Below the pieces are notes generated by a model. That model was given only the letters and a program-made list of their open reading frames with translations. It was not told the DNA's origin and did not search any database. 64,000 bases of DNA from Prostheceraeus crozeri (Eukaryota > Platyhelminthes > Polycladida > Euryleptidae): NCBI GenBank assembly GCA_907163375.1, contig CAJQUW010002205.1, forward strand, positions 62,001 through 126,000, given 5' to 3'. Made by a program: the position numbers and the translations under genes. Shown here in pieces: positions 42,470 through 53,100 of this stretch. Within the stretch, counting starts at the first letter, position 1. Each line of letters begins with the position of its first letter.

Positions 42470-42600
42470 CTTTCAAATGCACAGAGCCTGAAGAAATTGA
42501 AGGTAAACCAAAAAGCGTAACTTTAACACTTGATTTTATTAGCGATAGATTCACTCGCAAAATGAATAAAATCAAAACTAATATACGACATCCCCGCTAG
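42470..42600 (+). pseudogene. Unidentified conserved fragment, shared with 19663-19983
   Basis: The plus frame reads TEPEEIEGKPKSVTLTLDFI and SDRFTRKMNKIK before a stop. It matches the C-terminal part of the minus-strand frame at 19663-19983 (LTIDFISDRFSRKIN). The conservation at protein level over about 20 residues suggests shared coding origin. Function unknown. Confidence 0.4.
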
Positions 42601-43150
42601 AATTACCTGTCGACCTGGTAGGAAGATTGCTGCTGCAGCGAAAAAGAAAATAGAGAACAAAAAAATGTTCCTGTGAGATCAGTAAACTTATTTGCCCTCA
42701 ATATTGCTGCAATGACAAATACATGTACATGCATGTAGTCCATGAATTTAGCTGTATCTTCTGTAATAGTAAATACATCGGACAAAGTTGTCGACCTTTT
42801 ACTTTTAGATATTGTGAGCACACAAATAGTATTAAAAATAATAACAGTACAAGGAGCACTTAGTGAGTGAGCACCACTTAAAGCAACATGCCGATAAAGT
42901 GATGAAAATTAACGAAGTGATGAAAATTAACGGTTTAAGTTGCAAAATCCTGACTCTCTACTAGCAATCTACTAGAGTGACTGAATCACCACGGTGTATC
43001 ACCAAGAACATGCCACACATCATGAATAGATGTGAACTGATGTGAGAAATACCCTCTTGACCTAGTCACTTTTAAACGTAGTACCTGACCTGTGTCTTTA
43101 CTTGTCCTGTATTATTATCATGGTCCTATATTGATTTCCAGTAATTTTAA

Positions 43151-44237
43151 CCACTTCTTTACCATGAGGCCCTGAGGGCGTCAAAAAAAGTGCATATAGA
43201 GCGCCATGACGCCCTAGGGGCGTCATAGCTCATATTGTCGTCTACACTCATTTGTTCTTTACGGATCGCTGTCTTCTACTCGGATAAACTATTAGGCGCT
43301 CTTCAGAATGATTTCCTTCATTTAATACGATACGCACGCAGTTAAACAGACACACAAACACACACTAGTGAACACAAGATGACGTAGATAGGAAGTTAGG
43401 TAGTCAGGAATTGCTTGACGTCTTCCCTTCATCTCATGAGCTGGATGCTGATTGGTTCATAAGATAAACTAATGATGGATGGAAGTAGCATAGAGAATAA
43501 GTTGCATTCTGAACTCACATGTTTAGTGAAGCAATAATGGCTAGTTCTGAAAGACGTCGGCAAATACAAGTAGTACGAAGGTAGGGATTCTCAAAAAGTG
43601 ATGTTGAGACTGATAAAAGTGAGGCTGAGTTCGATGAAAGCGAAGAATCCTCGAATGATTCAAGCATCGATGAATGCATACATCCGTTACAAGAATGAAA
43701 AGAACAGAAGTGCAGAATTCAAAGAGTTTACCCGATCCTGTATCTTACAACTCATTGGAATACAATCGACAATTAGAAAAAGGCCTGGATCAGTAGGAAG
43801 ACGAGTATCAGCAGACGGTGATGCTTTTAGTTCACATGAGCCAAGTTATCCAGAAGATTCCTGCGACCGAAAAGAAGTAAAATCCCAAGAAAAGATGCAG
43901 AGTTTGTTATCAAAACAGAGTGCGAAAGGATTCACGATTCCAATGTGTGCAGTGTCCAGACAAATCCGGATTGTGTGTTGATTGCTTTGGTAACTATCAC
44001 CAGTAAACATGTTTTGATTACTGTTATGTACATGAGCATGTACATGAAATAAACTTGAACTTTTTTAACTTGAGGTAATTTTGAATTATTGTACATAAAT
44101 GTAAGTATAAATAAACAATAAACAACTAAAAGAAAGCATAATCTTGATAGAAAACAAGAGATATAAATATGATGAAAATCTTCAAATTCTTTTGTACGGG
44201 GTGGAAATTTTGCAAATTTTGATCGGTAAAGAAGGGG
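43151..44237 (+). mobile_element. Internally deleted piggyBac element
   Basis: TTAA (43147-43150) precedes CCACTTCTTTACCATG. The right end is the inverse of CCCCTTCTTTACCGATC, followed by TTGA (44238-44241), a decayed TTAA. The 13-bp terminal match CC(A/C)CTTCTTTACC is good for a piggyBac. Inside, an acidic N-terminus runs directly into the C-terminal zinc-finger region, so the DDE core was deleted. Length about 1.09 kb, consistent with a non-autonomous derivative. Confidence 0.75.
43536..43984 (+). pseudogene. piggyBac transposase, N- and C-terminal ends fused
   Basis: From the ATG at 43536: MASSERRRQIQVVRR, a TAG, then the acidic GFSKSDVETDKSEAEFDESE and ESSNDSSIDE. After a frame change comes a C-terminal segment with AYIRYKNEKNRSAEFKEFTR and then, in another frame, FQCVQCPDKSGLCVDCFGNY and HQ. 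The C..C....LC..CF..YH pattern is the piggyBac C-terminal cysteine-rich domain. Family proteins have about 350 catalytic residues between these parts; here they are missing. Confidence 0.7.
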
Positions 44238-44659
44238 TTGAATCTGCGTTTGCACTTACTTACTGGGCCATTCGCTCTTGAAACTGTACTGAGAGTCGAA
44301 GCACGTCGGGTAGCGCTTTTAAACGAGTAAAGTCATCATAAAAATGGGAGAGATTGATTTTTCTGTTTTTCGAGCATGCTGTTTCTGTTTGAAAAATTCA
44401 AAACATTTTATGATTCTCTGGTTTACATGTTAAGATATCAGATTTTACAATAAAACATCTTTTATCAATATAATTATTTCTGAATTTTATGTTTGTTATT
44501 AAGATGGCAATTTAAGTGAGATTCATGTGTGTCTGATAACTGTATTTTTATATTATGTAAATTAACTAGCTATTAATTAGTTAACTAAATAAAATATGTC
44601 AGTTAACTAGTTAAGAGAAATCTTTAACTCCTTCTAGCTCTGGTTGGAAGTTTCAGGTT

Positions 44660-44706
44660 ACGACCTCGTTCCCTGCACAACTACGCTCTAGCTCCCAGGC
44701 TATTAG
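44660..44706. repeat. Fragment of the TCCGGCAGC foldback family
   Basis: ACGACCTCGTTCCCTGCACA and GCTCTAGCTCCCAGGCTATT match the right terminus of the foldback elements at 21320-21356 and 35595-35635. It lies just outside the hAT right end. Only the terminal ~45 bp is present. The stretch 44707-45147 shows nothing recognised. Confidence 0.5.
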
Positions 44707-45147
44707 CATTTCATACAGACGTGACTGCAATGCAATTAATCAACAGAAGTGTGGGTTTTTGAGGACTGTGTTCTGGGCATCATTGCATTCAGATGAAAGA
44801 TCGCACAAACAAGGACATTAAATTGCATCACAATATTAGAGCAAAACTGAGAGACAAAGTCTCGGGGAGTGCAAGTAAACAATCATTGCTTCCTTAGTTG
44901 GGAACACATCATAGCGACGTCGCATGCAATGGTTCAATAACATAACTGCCAAAATTGCACTCAATCAAAGCAGTCGCCGATTCACTGTTGTTCTGGATTT
45001 CTATTGTCTAAGAGCTTTTCTAGTCAATCTTGTTCTATTCAGGTTGATAAGCAGATAAGCAGTCAATGAGAGCAATGCTAACTGCTGGTAGAAATGTCAA
45101 AGTAAATCAGATTCTTGCATTATAGAGTTACCACAGTTCCAGGGACT

Positions 45148-46510
45148 GGGTAAATCCAATTTATTCCACAACATTTGACGAAAATGTGTCTTTGATTTGT
45201 AAAATCCATATTTCTGAACCGATTTCAATAGTTTTTTTTTAATCGAACCGTAAAGATCTCATCTATTATGGCATGGTTTTTAAAAAGTCACAGAGCCAAG
45301 ATCTTCTTCACAAGTTGCCGTTTTTGCTAAAAAAAGACCAAAAAGGCATGTCCAAAGTTGCAGTACTCTCACTTCAACACGGATTTTCGATTAGATACAT
45401 TCAAATACACCCACTAATATTTATATCATCTGAAAGAAGAAGATCAGCTCTTTAAGACAGTCTAATTTTAAATATTATAATCAATATTAATCATTGAATT
45501 TTCACTGGGTTTCCATTGTCTAATGAAAAAAATGTCCTCTGACCGAGACGTTTTCTGTGCTCTGACCGAGGTACCTTTTCTCGAAGAATATTGATTCTTC
45601 CATTAAACGTTTTGCACCAAACGAATCCTCTAGTGTGCTAGTTTATAAATCCGTAAAGAAAATTCAGTTTGATGCCGTTACAAGTAAGTAATATTGATTT
45701 AAAAATATTTTTATCCGTTTTTTCGACCAGAGAATTTGAATATTCCCAACAATTTCATATAGATGCTGAAACCAGAAATTTTGTGAGGAATCGATGAAAT
45801 TTCACAGCATAGGAGGGATCCATGCTCTTAACATCTATGCAAAAGAAATTTTTTATTTATATCAATTAACCCTCTCAAAATCTCCAAAAACCACGAAAAT
45901 GTCCTCTGACCGAGACCCTAAAAAATCTCGGTCAGAGGACAACGTTGAAATTGAAGATCTCGGTCAGAGTACAAGGGTCTCGGTCTAAAGACATGACAAT
46001 GTATGCAATTACATTTAGATCACTTCGTTTTACGCGTTCAAGTATTCGTCCGAAGTTCCCGCAGTCTCATGAACCCAAATGCACAAACCGAAGAGTTTCC
46101 TGTTCGACATCAATTTGTCCTCTGACCGAGACCTTAAAAATCTCGGTCAGAGGACAAGGTGGGTCACGGTCAACGGACATTATATGTAATACGTTACATT
46201 TTGGTCACTTCGCTTTCCGCATGCAAGCATTCATCCTAAGTTCCCAGTTTCATCAGCAACCCAAATGCAGAAGCCGAAGAGTTTCCTATTCGACATCTAT
46301 CTGACCGAGATCAATTTGTCCTCTGACCGAGATGTAGAAAAAATGACTTTTTAAAAGTGCTAGATTTCTATGGAAAGTTTTTATTTGGTGTGGTCGCCGC
46401 TAAGATTTTCGTGTTCAGCGTAAAAAATGAGTATGCATGCAAATTTTCACGGAAATCTGAGACCCAAAGTTGAAAAGACAGAAATGTTGTGGAATAAATT
46501 GGATTTACCC
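45148..46510. mobile_element. Unclassified TIR element with palindromic tandem units
   Basis: Perfect 29-bp inverted ends (GGGTAAATCCAATTTATT... at 45148-45176, inverse at 46482-46510) are flanked by GACT on both sides (45144-45147 and 46511-46514). Inside, 15-bp palindromes GTCCTCTGACCGAGA / TCTCGGTCAGAGGAC occur twice as hairpins (about 45900 and 46120) and as half-sites near 45535 and 46318. They mark tandem units of about 200-220 bp. A 4-bp duplication is known for Sola and Ginger superfamilies among others. No transposase is present. Open frames across the tandem units are a by-product. Confidence 0.75.
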
Positions 46511-46514
46511 GACT

Positions 46515-47730
46515 CTAACCTCACTCTCACCCTACATTGAAGAAAAGCTTATATAGTCAAATTTCAAAAAATATACAAACGTTGAAATTGTATAAATGTT
46601 TTTACAGCTGTTTAAATGTTAGAGCCAATTCACATAATGACACATGGCTGTCATTTCAATTCATTTGTTTGAACTGTACTTTTCGCTGAATCGAACACTA
46701 AATCGCTCAATACCAATCACACACGAAGGATGCATATCAAAAAAATTTTTTGGTATATTTCTGTACATATTTGTATGCTTTTCGTATGTTATTTCAAGTG
46801 TGGTATGCTGTACACACTAAAGCCACACCAGCACAATGTTAAAAGAAAACATCAATTATGTCTAAAGTACATTGATTTAAGGCCTTTTGTCAATGAAGAT
46901 CACACTTATGATACTACTGTTTTGTAAGTAGTGAGACAATGACATTCAAGAGTCATACTTTCAATATTGAATTCAATTTTAATACATGTATTTGTAAGGC
47001 ATTTCATAGATAATCAGTTAGTATTCAACCATCAACAATTATGCATTATGCAATTTTGAAATTAAGCATATTATCAATCCGAAATGAAAACACATTATAG
47101 TTCATGAACGCAAAAATAGTCATGTTTGAGATATTTAAGTCAACACGAATGGTAGCAAAATGTTATCGTTTGAATGAGTTGAAGTTAATAAACTTAGTTC
47201 ATAAAGGAGAGCTAACTAAGCGCCCTGTTAATGTTGCTAGACAAGTAGCAACGAAGACTTATTCGTGGAGCATAAAATTCACAATAAATTTAATGTGGTC
47301 CCACTATCAAAAAGAAATATTCACGACTGGTATTACTGAAGTTATTTGACAGTAGTATGTAATTCATATTTTCTGCTATGTGACTTAGAGCTCTACATAC
47401 CAGAGGCATACGAATGAGGATGAATTTGCATAAAACATACCAAAAACTCGTAGCCTATTTCAGTGTAAAACAGCCATTCACAGGTAGAATAGTTCGCATC
47501 GCTACATACCAATCACATGAGAAAGTAAGTGAGATTTCGAATGAAAAACATATCAGATCTCCATAAACATGCGAGAATCTCGTAAGAGATGGTAGTTTAA
47601 AATTGTATATGATTTTGTTATATATTTGTATGTAATTTTCGTATCCAGCGATTTACAGTATAGATGCTTTCTCAGAATATAGCTTTTGTTTTTAATTTTC
47701 TTGTGGGATTCTTTGCAACCCAAATCAATA
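46515..47730. other. No gene recognised
   Basis: AT-rich. Two open frames of 65 and 81 codons (46730-46927 and 47104-47349, plus) show no known motif. No repeat structure seen. Confidence 0.45.
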
Positions 47731-48390
47731 TTAAATTTTTAAATTAACAAATTTTTCAGTTTCTTCGCACATTCGACTCCGTTCATCGGACCAAATGTTT
47801 GTCTTCATCGAGAGCAATATTTCTACTGGGACTGAAGTTCCCGGCAGACAGAATGCGTAATCCGTCAATAGTTGAAAATTCGGTACAGCAACTGCATCTT
47901 CGTTCAAATACTTAAAGAGGGTGACCCATTTTTCTTCCAATTATTTACGATTCATTCCCCACCTCCTACACTGTGATGACCAGTATTCTTTAGATTGCAC
48001 TACTTCATCAAACAGTTCGTCCACATTAATTGCGGTATGTTCAAATCGTTCATTGATTTTCAGAGATAAGGTTTCGATTTCGGACCAGATAAACTCATCA
48101 TTATTCATCCAAACAAATGGTTCTCCACCAGCGAAACTCCCTTCCCACAGTTCAATGTAGTACAAACAGTGATCACAAAATTTCATCAACACTTCCACCA
48201 GCAACTTTGTGTCGAGATTATCAGCTATATTCTGCTTTATGTTATCTTTTATCAGTTTCTTCGTTCCTTGAGGAATGAATTCGCTCGAGAACCTTTCCAA
48301 AAGGTTCTTTTCAATTTTTCGATTTCAGGAACGATAGCACTAGCACTCGCATTTGTTTTCTTCATGAATAATAGTTTTGTTGAATAAATT
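47731..48390 (-). pseudogene. hAT-type transposase C-terminal relic
   Basis: The minus strand begins KKTNASASAIVPEIEKLK, and after a one-base change continues NLLERFSSEFIPQGTKKL, TKLLVEVLMKFCDHC, then SKEYWSSQCRRWGMNRK, a TAA, and EEKWVTLFKYL, VPNFQLLTDYAFCLPGTSVP, VEILLSMKTNIWSDERSRM. The (F)LPGTS.PVER.FS....IW...R.R pattern is the hAT C-terminal block, with the R of PVER replaced by I here. About 220 codons remain. At least two lesions. The element's 5' end probably lies at 48490-48575. Confidence 0.7.
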
Positions 48391-48489
48391 TAACTGTCCT
48401 TGTAAGAACCACAAATATACTCAAAATCATAATCAGCAATTTGAAAATAAGATAAATGAATTTATCTAAATTTAAAATATTTCATTTCA

Positions 48490-48575
48490 CCAAAAGCTGA
48501 CCGGGACAAAAGTGACAACCGGCCGGGACCCCGGGACAGACAATTAAACCGGAACGTCTGGTAAGTCTATGCATG
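48490..48575 (-). repeat. Probable 5' terminus of the 47731-48390 hAT relic
   Basis: On the minus strand the sequence reads CATAGACTTACCAGACGTTC, then CCGGTTTAATTGTC and CCCGGGGTCCCGGCCGG. ACCAGACGT followed by repeated CCCGG words is a pattern I associate with the 5' end of some animal hAT elements. It lies about 100 bp before the coding relic and in the right orientation. The other end was not found. Confidence 0.4.
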
Positions 48576-49309
48576 TGTATATCCTGAAATACTGATCCTA
48601 AGTAATGATGACGCAGGCCAAAGTAATGACATGAATCTATCGTCATTAACACAGAAAGGCAGGTGCTCCAAAACTTTTTTGTTGAGGTCGGGATCAAATT
48701 TTGATGAACACATGGGGACGCTCAAGCCAAGGTCGTCGCCAAAGGAGGGACTACCGGGCGTGGGACACTCCGAACGCCGAGGCCGCGTCGAAAAATGAAA
48801 AACCTGCTTTCTAATAAAGGATGCTTCCATAATTATCTCTGTCGGGCGCGCGCAAAAATCAAATAGCTACGGCATCTGATTGATCCAAATCCTGAAATAA
48901 CAGAGAAATTAGTATTTAATGTGCAAATTGATCTCCAAAGGATATTTTATGAGCGGATTACATAAAATCTCCGTCTCGTTTTGTTTACACATAGAGCATG
49001 AAATGGTGAATGAGCGAGATTGGGCGCTGGGCGCAATGATCGTAAAGGGCTCAATTCTCATTAATGAGTGACGCTGGCTTGAGTTTCACACATTCACTAA
49101 AGCTCATCGGGAAACATGTGTCTCTAGACATGATTGATACAAAAATCTTCACTGTATGCTGATATTTTTTGAGTCAACCCTCTACCCAAAGTAATTTGCT
49201 TATTTATAGATATAACAACAAGAGTAAGCATTTTTCCATTTCATTTATGTTTTATGTTAAGACCAAAAGTGTAAATTAGATGCCTTGAGACTTCTAAACT
49301 TTTGATATT
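48576..49309. other. No gene; local GC-rich patch
   Basis: 48690-48870 is CpG-richer than its surroundings (for example GGGCGTGGGACACTCCGAAC and TCGGGCGCGCGC). A minus-strand frame (48567-48830) passes through it without a recognised motif. It could be an old regulatory patch or repeat piece. Nothing else seen. Confidence 0.35.
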
Positions 49310-49415
49310 GTAGAAAAATTTATTGATGATAGATTTAATAGAATAAAAAGTGTTTACATTCGAGCATAATGAAAATCAAATTGTCACAAGTCAATTAGCA
49401 AAAATACATAAAAGA

Positions 49416-52343
49416 TCAGACATTTTCAAAAAGATAACGAAGTGAAAAGTTCACAAACGACTGCGCATATTTATTCGTGCGTACAATTGGATAGGCGTAT
49501 GAGTTACTTCGGGGAAGTCTGTGCGGTAGCAATTCATGCAAGATATGATCGCGATCTTCAGCCTTTTTGAATAGTTTAATTGTCAATGAAACTCTTCTTT
49601 CTTGAATTGACTCTGGACACCTCAGACATGCAGTACGACCGTTGTACATGAGACGATGGACGCGATTCTTTATACTATTCAAAACTTTATTATTCTTTTC
49701 AGAAAGTCCGATGAAAACAGGGCATGCATATTCAAATATAGAGCGAATGAGACACACATAAACAACATGAAGTTTCTCGACGGTGATGAGAGTTTTTAAC
49801 TTTCGAATTACATGTATTCGTTGACTTGCCTTACGACGAAGATGTTCAATGTGGTCATCCCAGTTCAGATTTTCATTTATAAACACGCCTAAAAGTTTCA
49901 TGACAGGAACATCTAACATCCTTCATGATTGATGGTAAGAGGAGTGTCAAATACAATGGGACGCCTCGTCACAAGCACAGCGTTCGATTTGTTCTTGTTA
50001 AGAATTAACATATTGTCTGCACACCAATTCAAAATGTTGGATGTCTCACTTTCAATAGACAAGCGAATATCATTTATATCATTACTTTCTAGAGGCACAA
50101 CGATAGAAATGTCATCAGCATATTTCACAGTAACACTTGAACTATGGGATGCAAAAAATCACGCACAAAAAGGCAAAAAAATGTCGGCCCAATCACTGAG
50201 CCTTGCGGTACTCCTCTTTGGATTTGCACAACGCGAGAAAAATGATTGTTCAATTTAACAACAGCTTTCCTATCATGAAGGTAGGAAAAAAGCTATTAAA
50301 CAAGAAGAAAAATTTAGCTGTGTCATCTTATAAAGAATCAAATTGTGATTAAGAGTGTCAAAAGCACGTGATAAATCGTAACTCAAAATGGCACATCCAA
50401 ACATCTTGGGATTGTCATAGCACTTCAATGTTGAGTGCATGATCTTAATGAGGGCAGTAGACGTTGACGCTCCTTTCCTGAAACCATGTTGCTCGTCACC
50501 AACTGCGGACATAAATCCTTGTTCAAAATGTTTGAGGACGATTCTCTCCAAAATCTTTGCTGGGGCGGGAAAAACAGAGATGTAGCGCATCTTGTGCGCT
50601 TGCGGAGGATTTGTCTTTGAAATGGGAGTTATGACCCATCTTCCATGATGTCGGGAAAACACGCTTGTTAAGTGAATTTTGAAACATCGTCGCCAAAGGT
50701 GTGGCTACAACATCGGCAAGGCTTTTGTAAATTCTCATGGGAATGCTGTCTATGCCACCACTTTTTCCTGCCGGTAATCGAATCAACTGTCGGTGTACTT
50801 CAACTTCCGTTATTTCAAAATTCCATTCGTCATTGTCAGGAGGGGATTTAAAAAAGATGAATTGCCACTTCCGCAGAAGGAATTGGACAGATCAGTTGCC
50901 ATAGCATCGAGAAGTCTTTCGAATGAACCGCAGTCAGCCACTAGTTTGGAAATAGGATCCTTCCTCCCTGCCTTGGAATGCTTCGCGACCATTCTTCATA
51001 GTCCCCTTGCATCGGACATAGTCTTATCAGCCCAACGTTCTTTGGCTCGCTTTATTTCTAGTTTTACTTTTTCTTTCAGGAAATTGTATTTGTCCCAATT
51101 TCTTTCTCGGAAAGCTGTCCAACAATCATTTATCTGTTTTTTCAATAAAGGAGAAATCCACTCTTTGTCATTTTCACTCATTTGAACATAAGTGTACGGT
51201 ATACATGAATCAATTAATGATATAAGACAATTGGAGAAGATGCTCCATTGCGCATCGACATCATCAATGTTGGATACCAGACTATTCCAGTCGAATTCGC
51301 ATGCAAGACGGTACAGATCATCAAGATGTGATTTCCTGAAACCGTAGACTTTGTGATAGGTGGTGTTTGTGACAAAAGCGCCAACCGATTTGGGTATGCA
51401 AGTAATCATTAAATGATCAGATGTATCCAGAGGAGCATCGTATGAAATGGACTTTGTGTCATATACAGGAACCAGATCCTTTGAAATGAGTATATGATCC
51501 AAGATGCTGTTCTGTCTCGTAGGTTCTGTGACGAGGTCACACAGATCAAGATCTAGGCTTGATCAAGATCAAGATCTGCTGAATAGAGATTACGCACGCG
51601 CTTCAGATCTGTGTGTGTGCGTAGGGTGAGCGTGCGTTGAAAATCCCCCATACTTTCACCTTGAACGTAAACAATAGCGTAGCCAAGGCATTCATCTGTC
51701 CTGAATCAGCAATTTACGTGTCATAAGCTATTATTATTACCTGAGACTAAAGCAAATTTTGCGATGAAAATCTGTTTTATTACAATAATCTAAAAAAGGT
51801 TAATTTCTGAAAATTCTCTGTTTTAGGTTAAAAACCTAAACTCCCGAAGCCTAGTGATAACACTTTAAACTGGTTCAAATCTCCAACAATGATTTGACTG
51901 TAATGAGACTTCGTAGAGACAAAATCATCGACAAAAGTCAGAATTCTTTCGTGTATGACTTTTGACTTGTCAGCACACAAGCTTGGTGGAATGTATAAAC
52001 AGATCAGAAGAATGTTAAGAGACAGCATATCAAGGATAAGATAGTCGATATCATTACTAATTAAAAAAGTAGATGTAACATCACAGAAGGACAAATGCGA
52101 CCTGAGATATACAGCCACTCCTCCGCCTCTACGATAGCAACTATCTGCTCTGCACGTGATATATCCAGATAACTGAACAAGGACTGTATCTACGGAAGAG
52201 TTGAGCCATGTTTCCGTCACACAAATCAATTCAATCTTCTTTACGGAAATGGATAGCTTCAGGTCATCTATCTCAGGAAGTAGCGATCGAGCATAAATTA
52301 GAGTGATGCTCGGATATGACATTTCAGGTGATAAAAATTTCAA
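49416..52343 (-). pseudogene. LINE ORF2: endonuclease, reverse transcriptase, C-terminal domain
   Basis: Minus strand in order: endonuclease start IYARSLLPEIDDL, LICVTETWLNSS, RGGGVAVYLRSHLSF and IIVGDLNQF (51828-52343); after a foreign insertion DHILISKDLVPVYD and SDHLMITC (50996-51502); reverse transcriptase LPAGKSGGIDSIPMRIYK, ILERIVLKHFEQGF, HGFRKGASTSTALI, AILSYDLSRAFDTLNH and MKYADDISIVVP (49913-50786); C-terminal LLGVFINENLNWDDHIEHLR (49416-49919). All expected LINE ORF2 blocks are present. Frame breaks occur at several joints. Confidence 0.85.
51555..51855. mobile_element. Small insertion inside the LINE endonuclease
   Basis: Endonuclease reading stops after GDLNQF near 51850 and resumes with DLCDLVTEPTRQNSILDHIL near 51545. 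The ~300 bp between has no coding match. It begins AGGCTTGATC and ends CCCGAAGCCT, so AGGCTT/AAGCCT may be its inverted ends. No clear target duplication. Too short to classify. Confidence 0.45.
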
Positions 52344-53092
52344 TGAAAATTCTGTTGTTGATTCGAATTGTCAGAATCCAGCAACACAACCTTTCCATTT
52401 CTGATACCAACATTCTCTCCATTATCACGCCTAGCTTTCAATTGCTGGCGTAGGAATTTATTTCGATCTCTTTCCTGCTTTGTCTGGTCGGAGTTGATGT
52501 ACATTGATTTATAATTCGCGTAGTTTCGAAGTATTTTGGTCTTCTTCAAGATGCTTGCTCGCACACCATCGCTGGCGCATTTGATTCGGATTAATCGTGG
52601 TTTCCCAGAGCTGCCATCAATTTTCCCAATTCTTCTGCATTCGATCACTTCATCAGGCTCTGTTTCGACAATTCTCAGAATATCATCAACAGATTTCCTG
52701 TCATTCACAGATCTCTCTTGAGCACTTCCCTTGTCTTCTGCAACTCCAGACAGAATGAGATATTCACGTCGCTTCATGCGCTCAAACATTTCATGGCCGA
52801 TTTGATCAATCCTCGATTCGTTTGCGGATTTCATTGTTTCATGTTCCACCTTCAGTTGTTCAAATCTTCTCTGTAGATCATCATACTTCGAGAGCAAATT
52901 CACAAGATGATCATTCACAGGTTGAAGATACTTTTGCAACTTAGTCTCAAGAAGTTGTGATAAGTCTTCAGGGCACATGCTTTCCCGTGGGGACTTTGAC
53001 TCACATGGCAACGACTTTCTCTGAATTTGATTTCTGAGATGAATTAGAGACTTTATCATATCTCTCTTCGTAATTTGCGTTCGCTTGAGCAT
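52340..53092 (-). CDS. LINE ORF1 (coiled coil plus RRM-like domain)
   Basis: An intact 250-codon frame, starting at the ATG at 53092. Residues about 30-110 look like a coiled coil (LSQLLETKLQKYLQPVNDHL, LLSKYDDLQRRFEQL). Residues about 130-215 resemble the Transposase_22/L1-ORF1p-type RNA-binding domain: ILRIVETEPDEVIECRRIG, KPRLIRIKCASDGVRASIL, INSDQTKQERDRNKFLRQQL. The stop TGA lies at the ORF2 start. ORF1 proteins of this type bind LINE RNA. No lesion was seen in this frame although ORF2 is broken. Confidence 0.75.
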   Translation of the reverse strand: MLKRTQITKRDMIKSLIHLRNQIQRKSLPCESKSPRESMCPEDLSQLLETKLQKYLQPVNDHLVNLLSKYDDLQRRFEQLKVEHETMKSANESRIDQIGHEMFERMKRREYLILSGVAEDKGSAQERSVNDRKSVDDILRIVETEPDEVIECRRIGKIDGSSGKPRLIRIKCASDGVRASILKKTKILRNYANYKSMYINSDQTKQERDRNKFLRQQLKARRDNGENVGIRNGKVVLLDSDNSNQQQNFH

Positions 53093-53100
53093 TTCAGCCT

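Larger units (their letters stand above)
41189..43094. mobile_element. Inverted-repeat cassette within the hAT
   Basis: The arms about 41189-41312 and 42972-43094 are inverted. Shared words include ACAGGTCAGGTACTACG, GACTAGGTC and ATGCCACAC. The interior has a GC-richer stretch, a TATAAAGG sequence, a hAT-type N-terminal coding relic and an unidentified conserved fragment. It may be a separate, once autonomous element. The family is uncertain. Confidence 0.5.
40454..44642. mobile_element. hAT element with TTAACTAGTTAA-type subtermini, composite
   Basis: The ends are CAGTGCTGGAAGAAGTTA (40454) and the inverse of CAGAGCTAGAAGGAGTTA (ending 44642). The flanks CTTGGAGG (40446-40453) and GTTGGAAG (44643-44650) match at six of eight bases. 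Both ends carry AACTAGT/TTAACTAG words. A hAT transposase C-terminus lies next to the left end (40560-40985). The rest is filled by an inverted-repeat cassette (41189-43094) and an internally deleted piggyBac (43151-44237). Confidence 0.65.
49310..53100 (-). mobile_element. CR1/jockey-type LINE with ORF1 and ORF2
   Basis: The minus strand carries ORF1 (52340-53092) and ORF2 (49416-52343) in overlapping arrangement and a 3' end with CATCAATAAATTTTTC near 49320. It spans about 3.8 kb, close to full length. ORF2 is interrupted by a ~300-bp insertion (about 51555-51855) and by frame breaks, so the copy is inactive. Another, 5'-truncated member of the same general group lies at 31527-34243. Confidence 0.8.

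Noticed and set aside
45945-46304. 119-codon open frame
   Set aside because: It runs through the palindromic tandem units of the 45148-46510 element and repeats its own sequence.
48690-48870. CpG island promoter of a host gene
   Set aside because: The patch is under 200 bp and no gene starts on either side; LINE and hAT sequence adjoin it.
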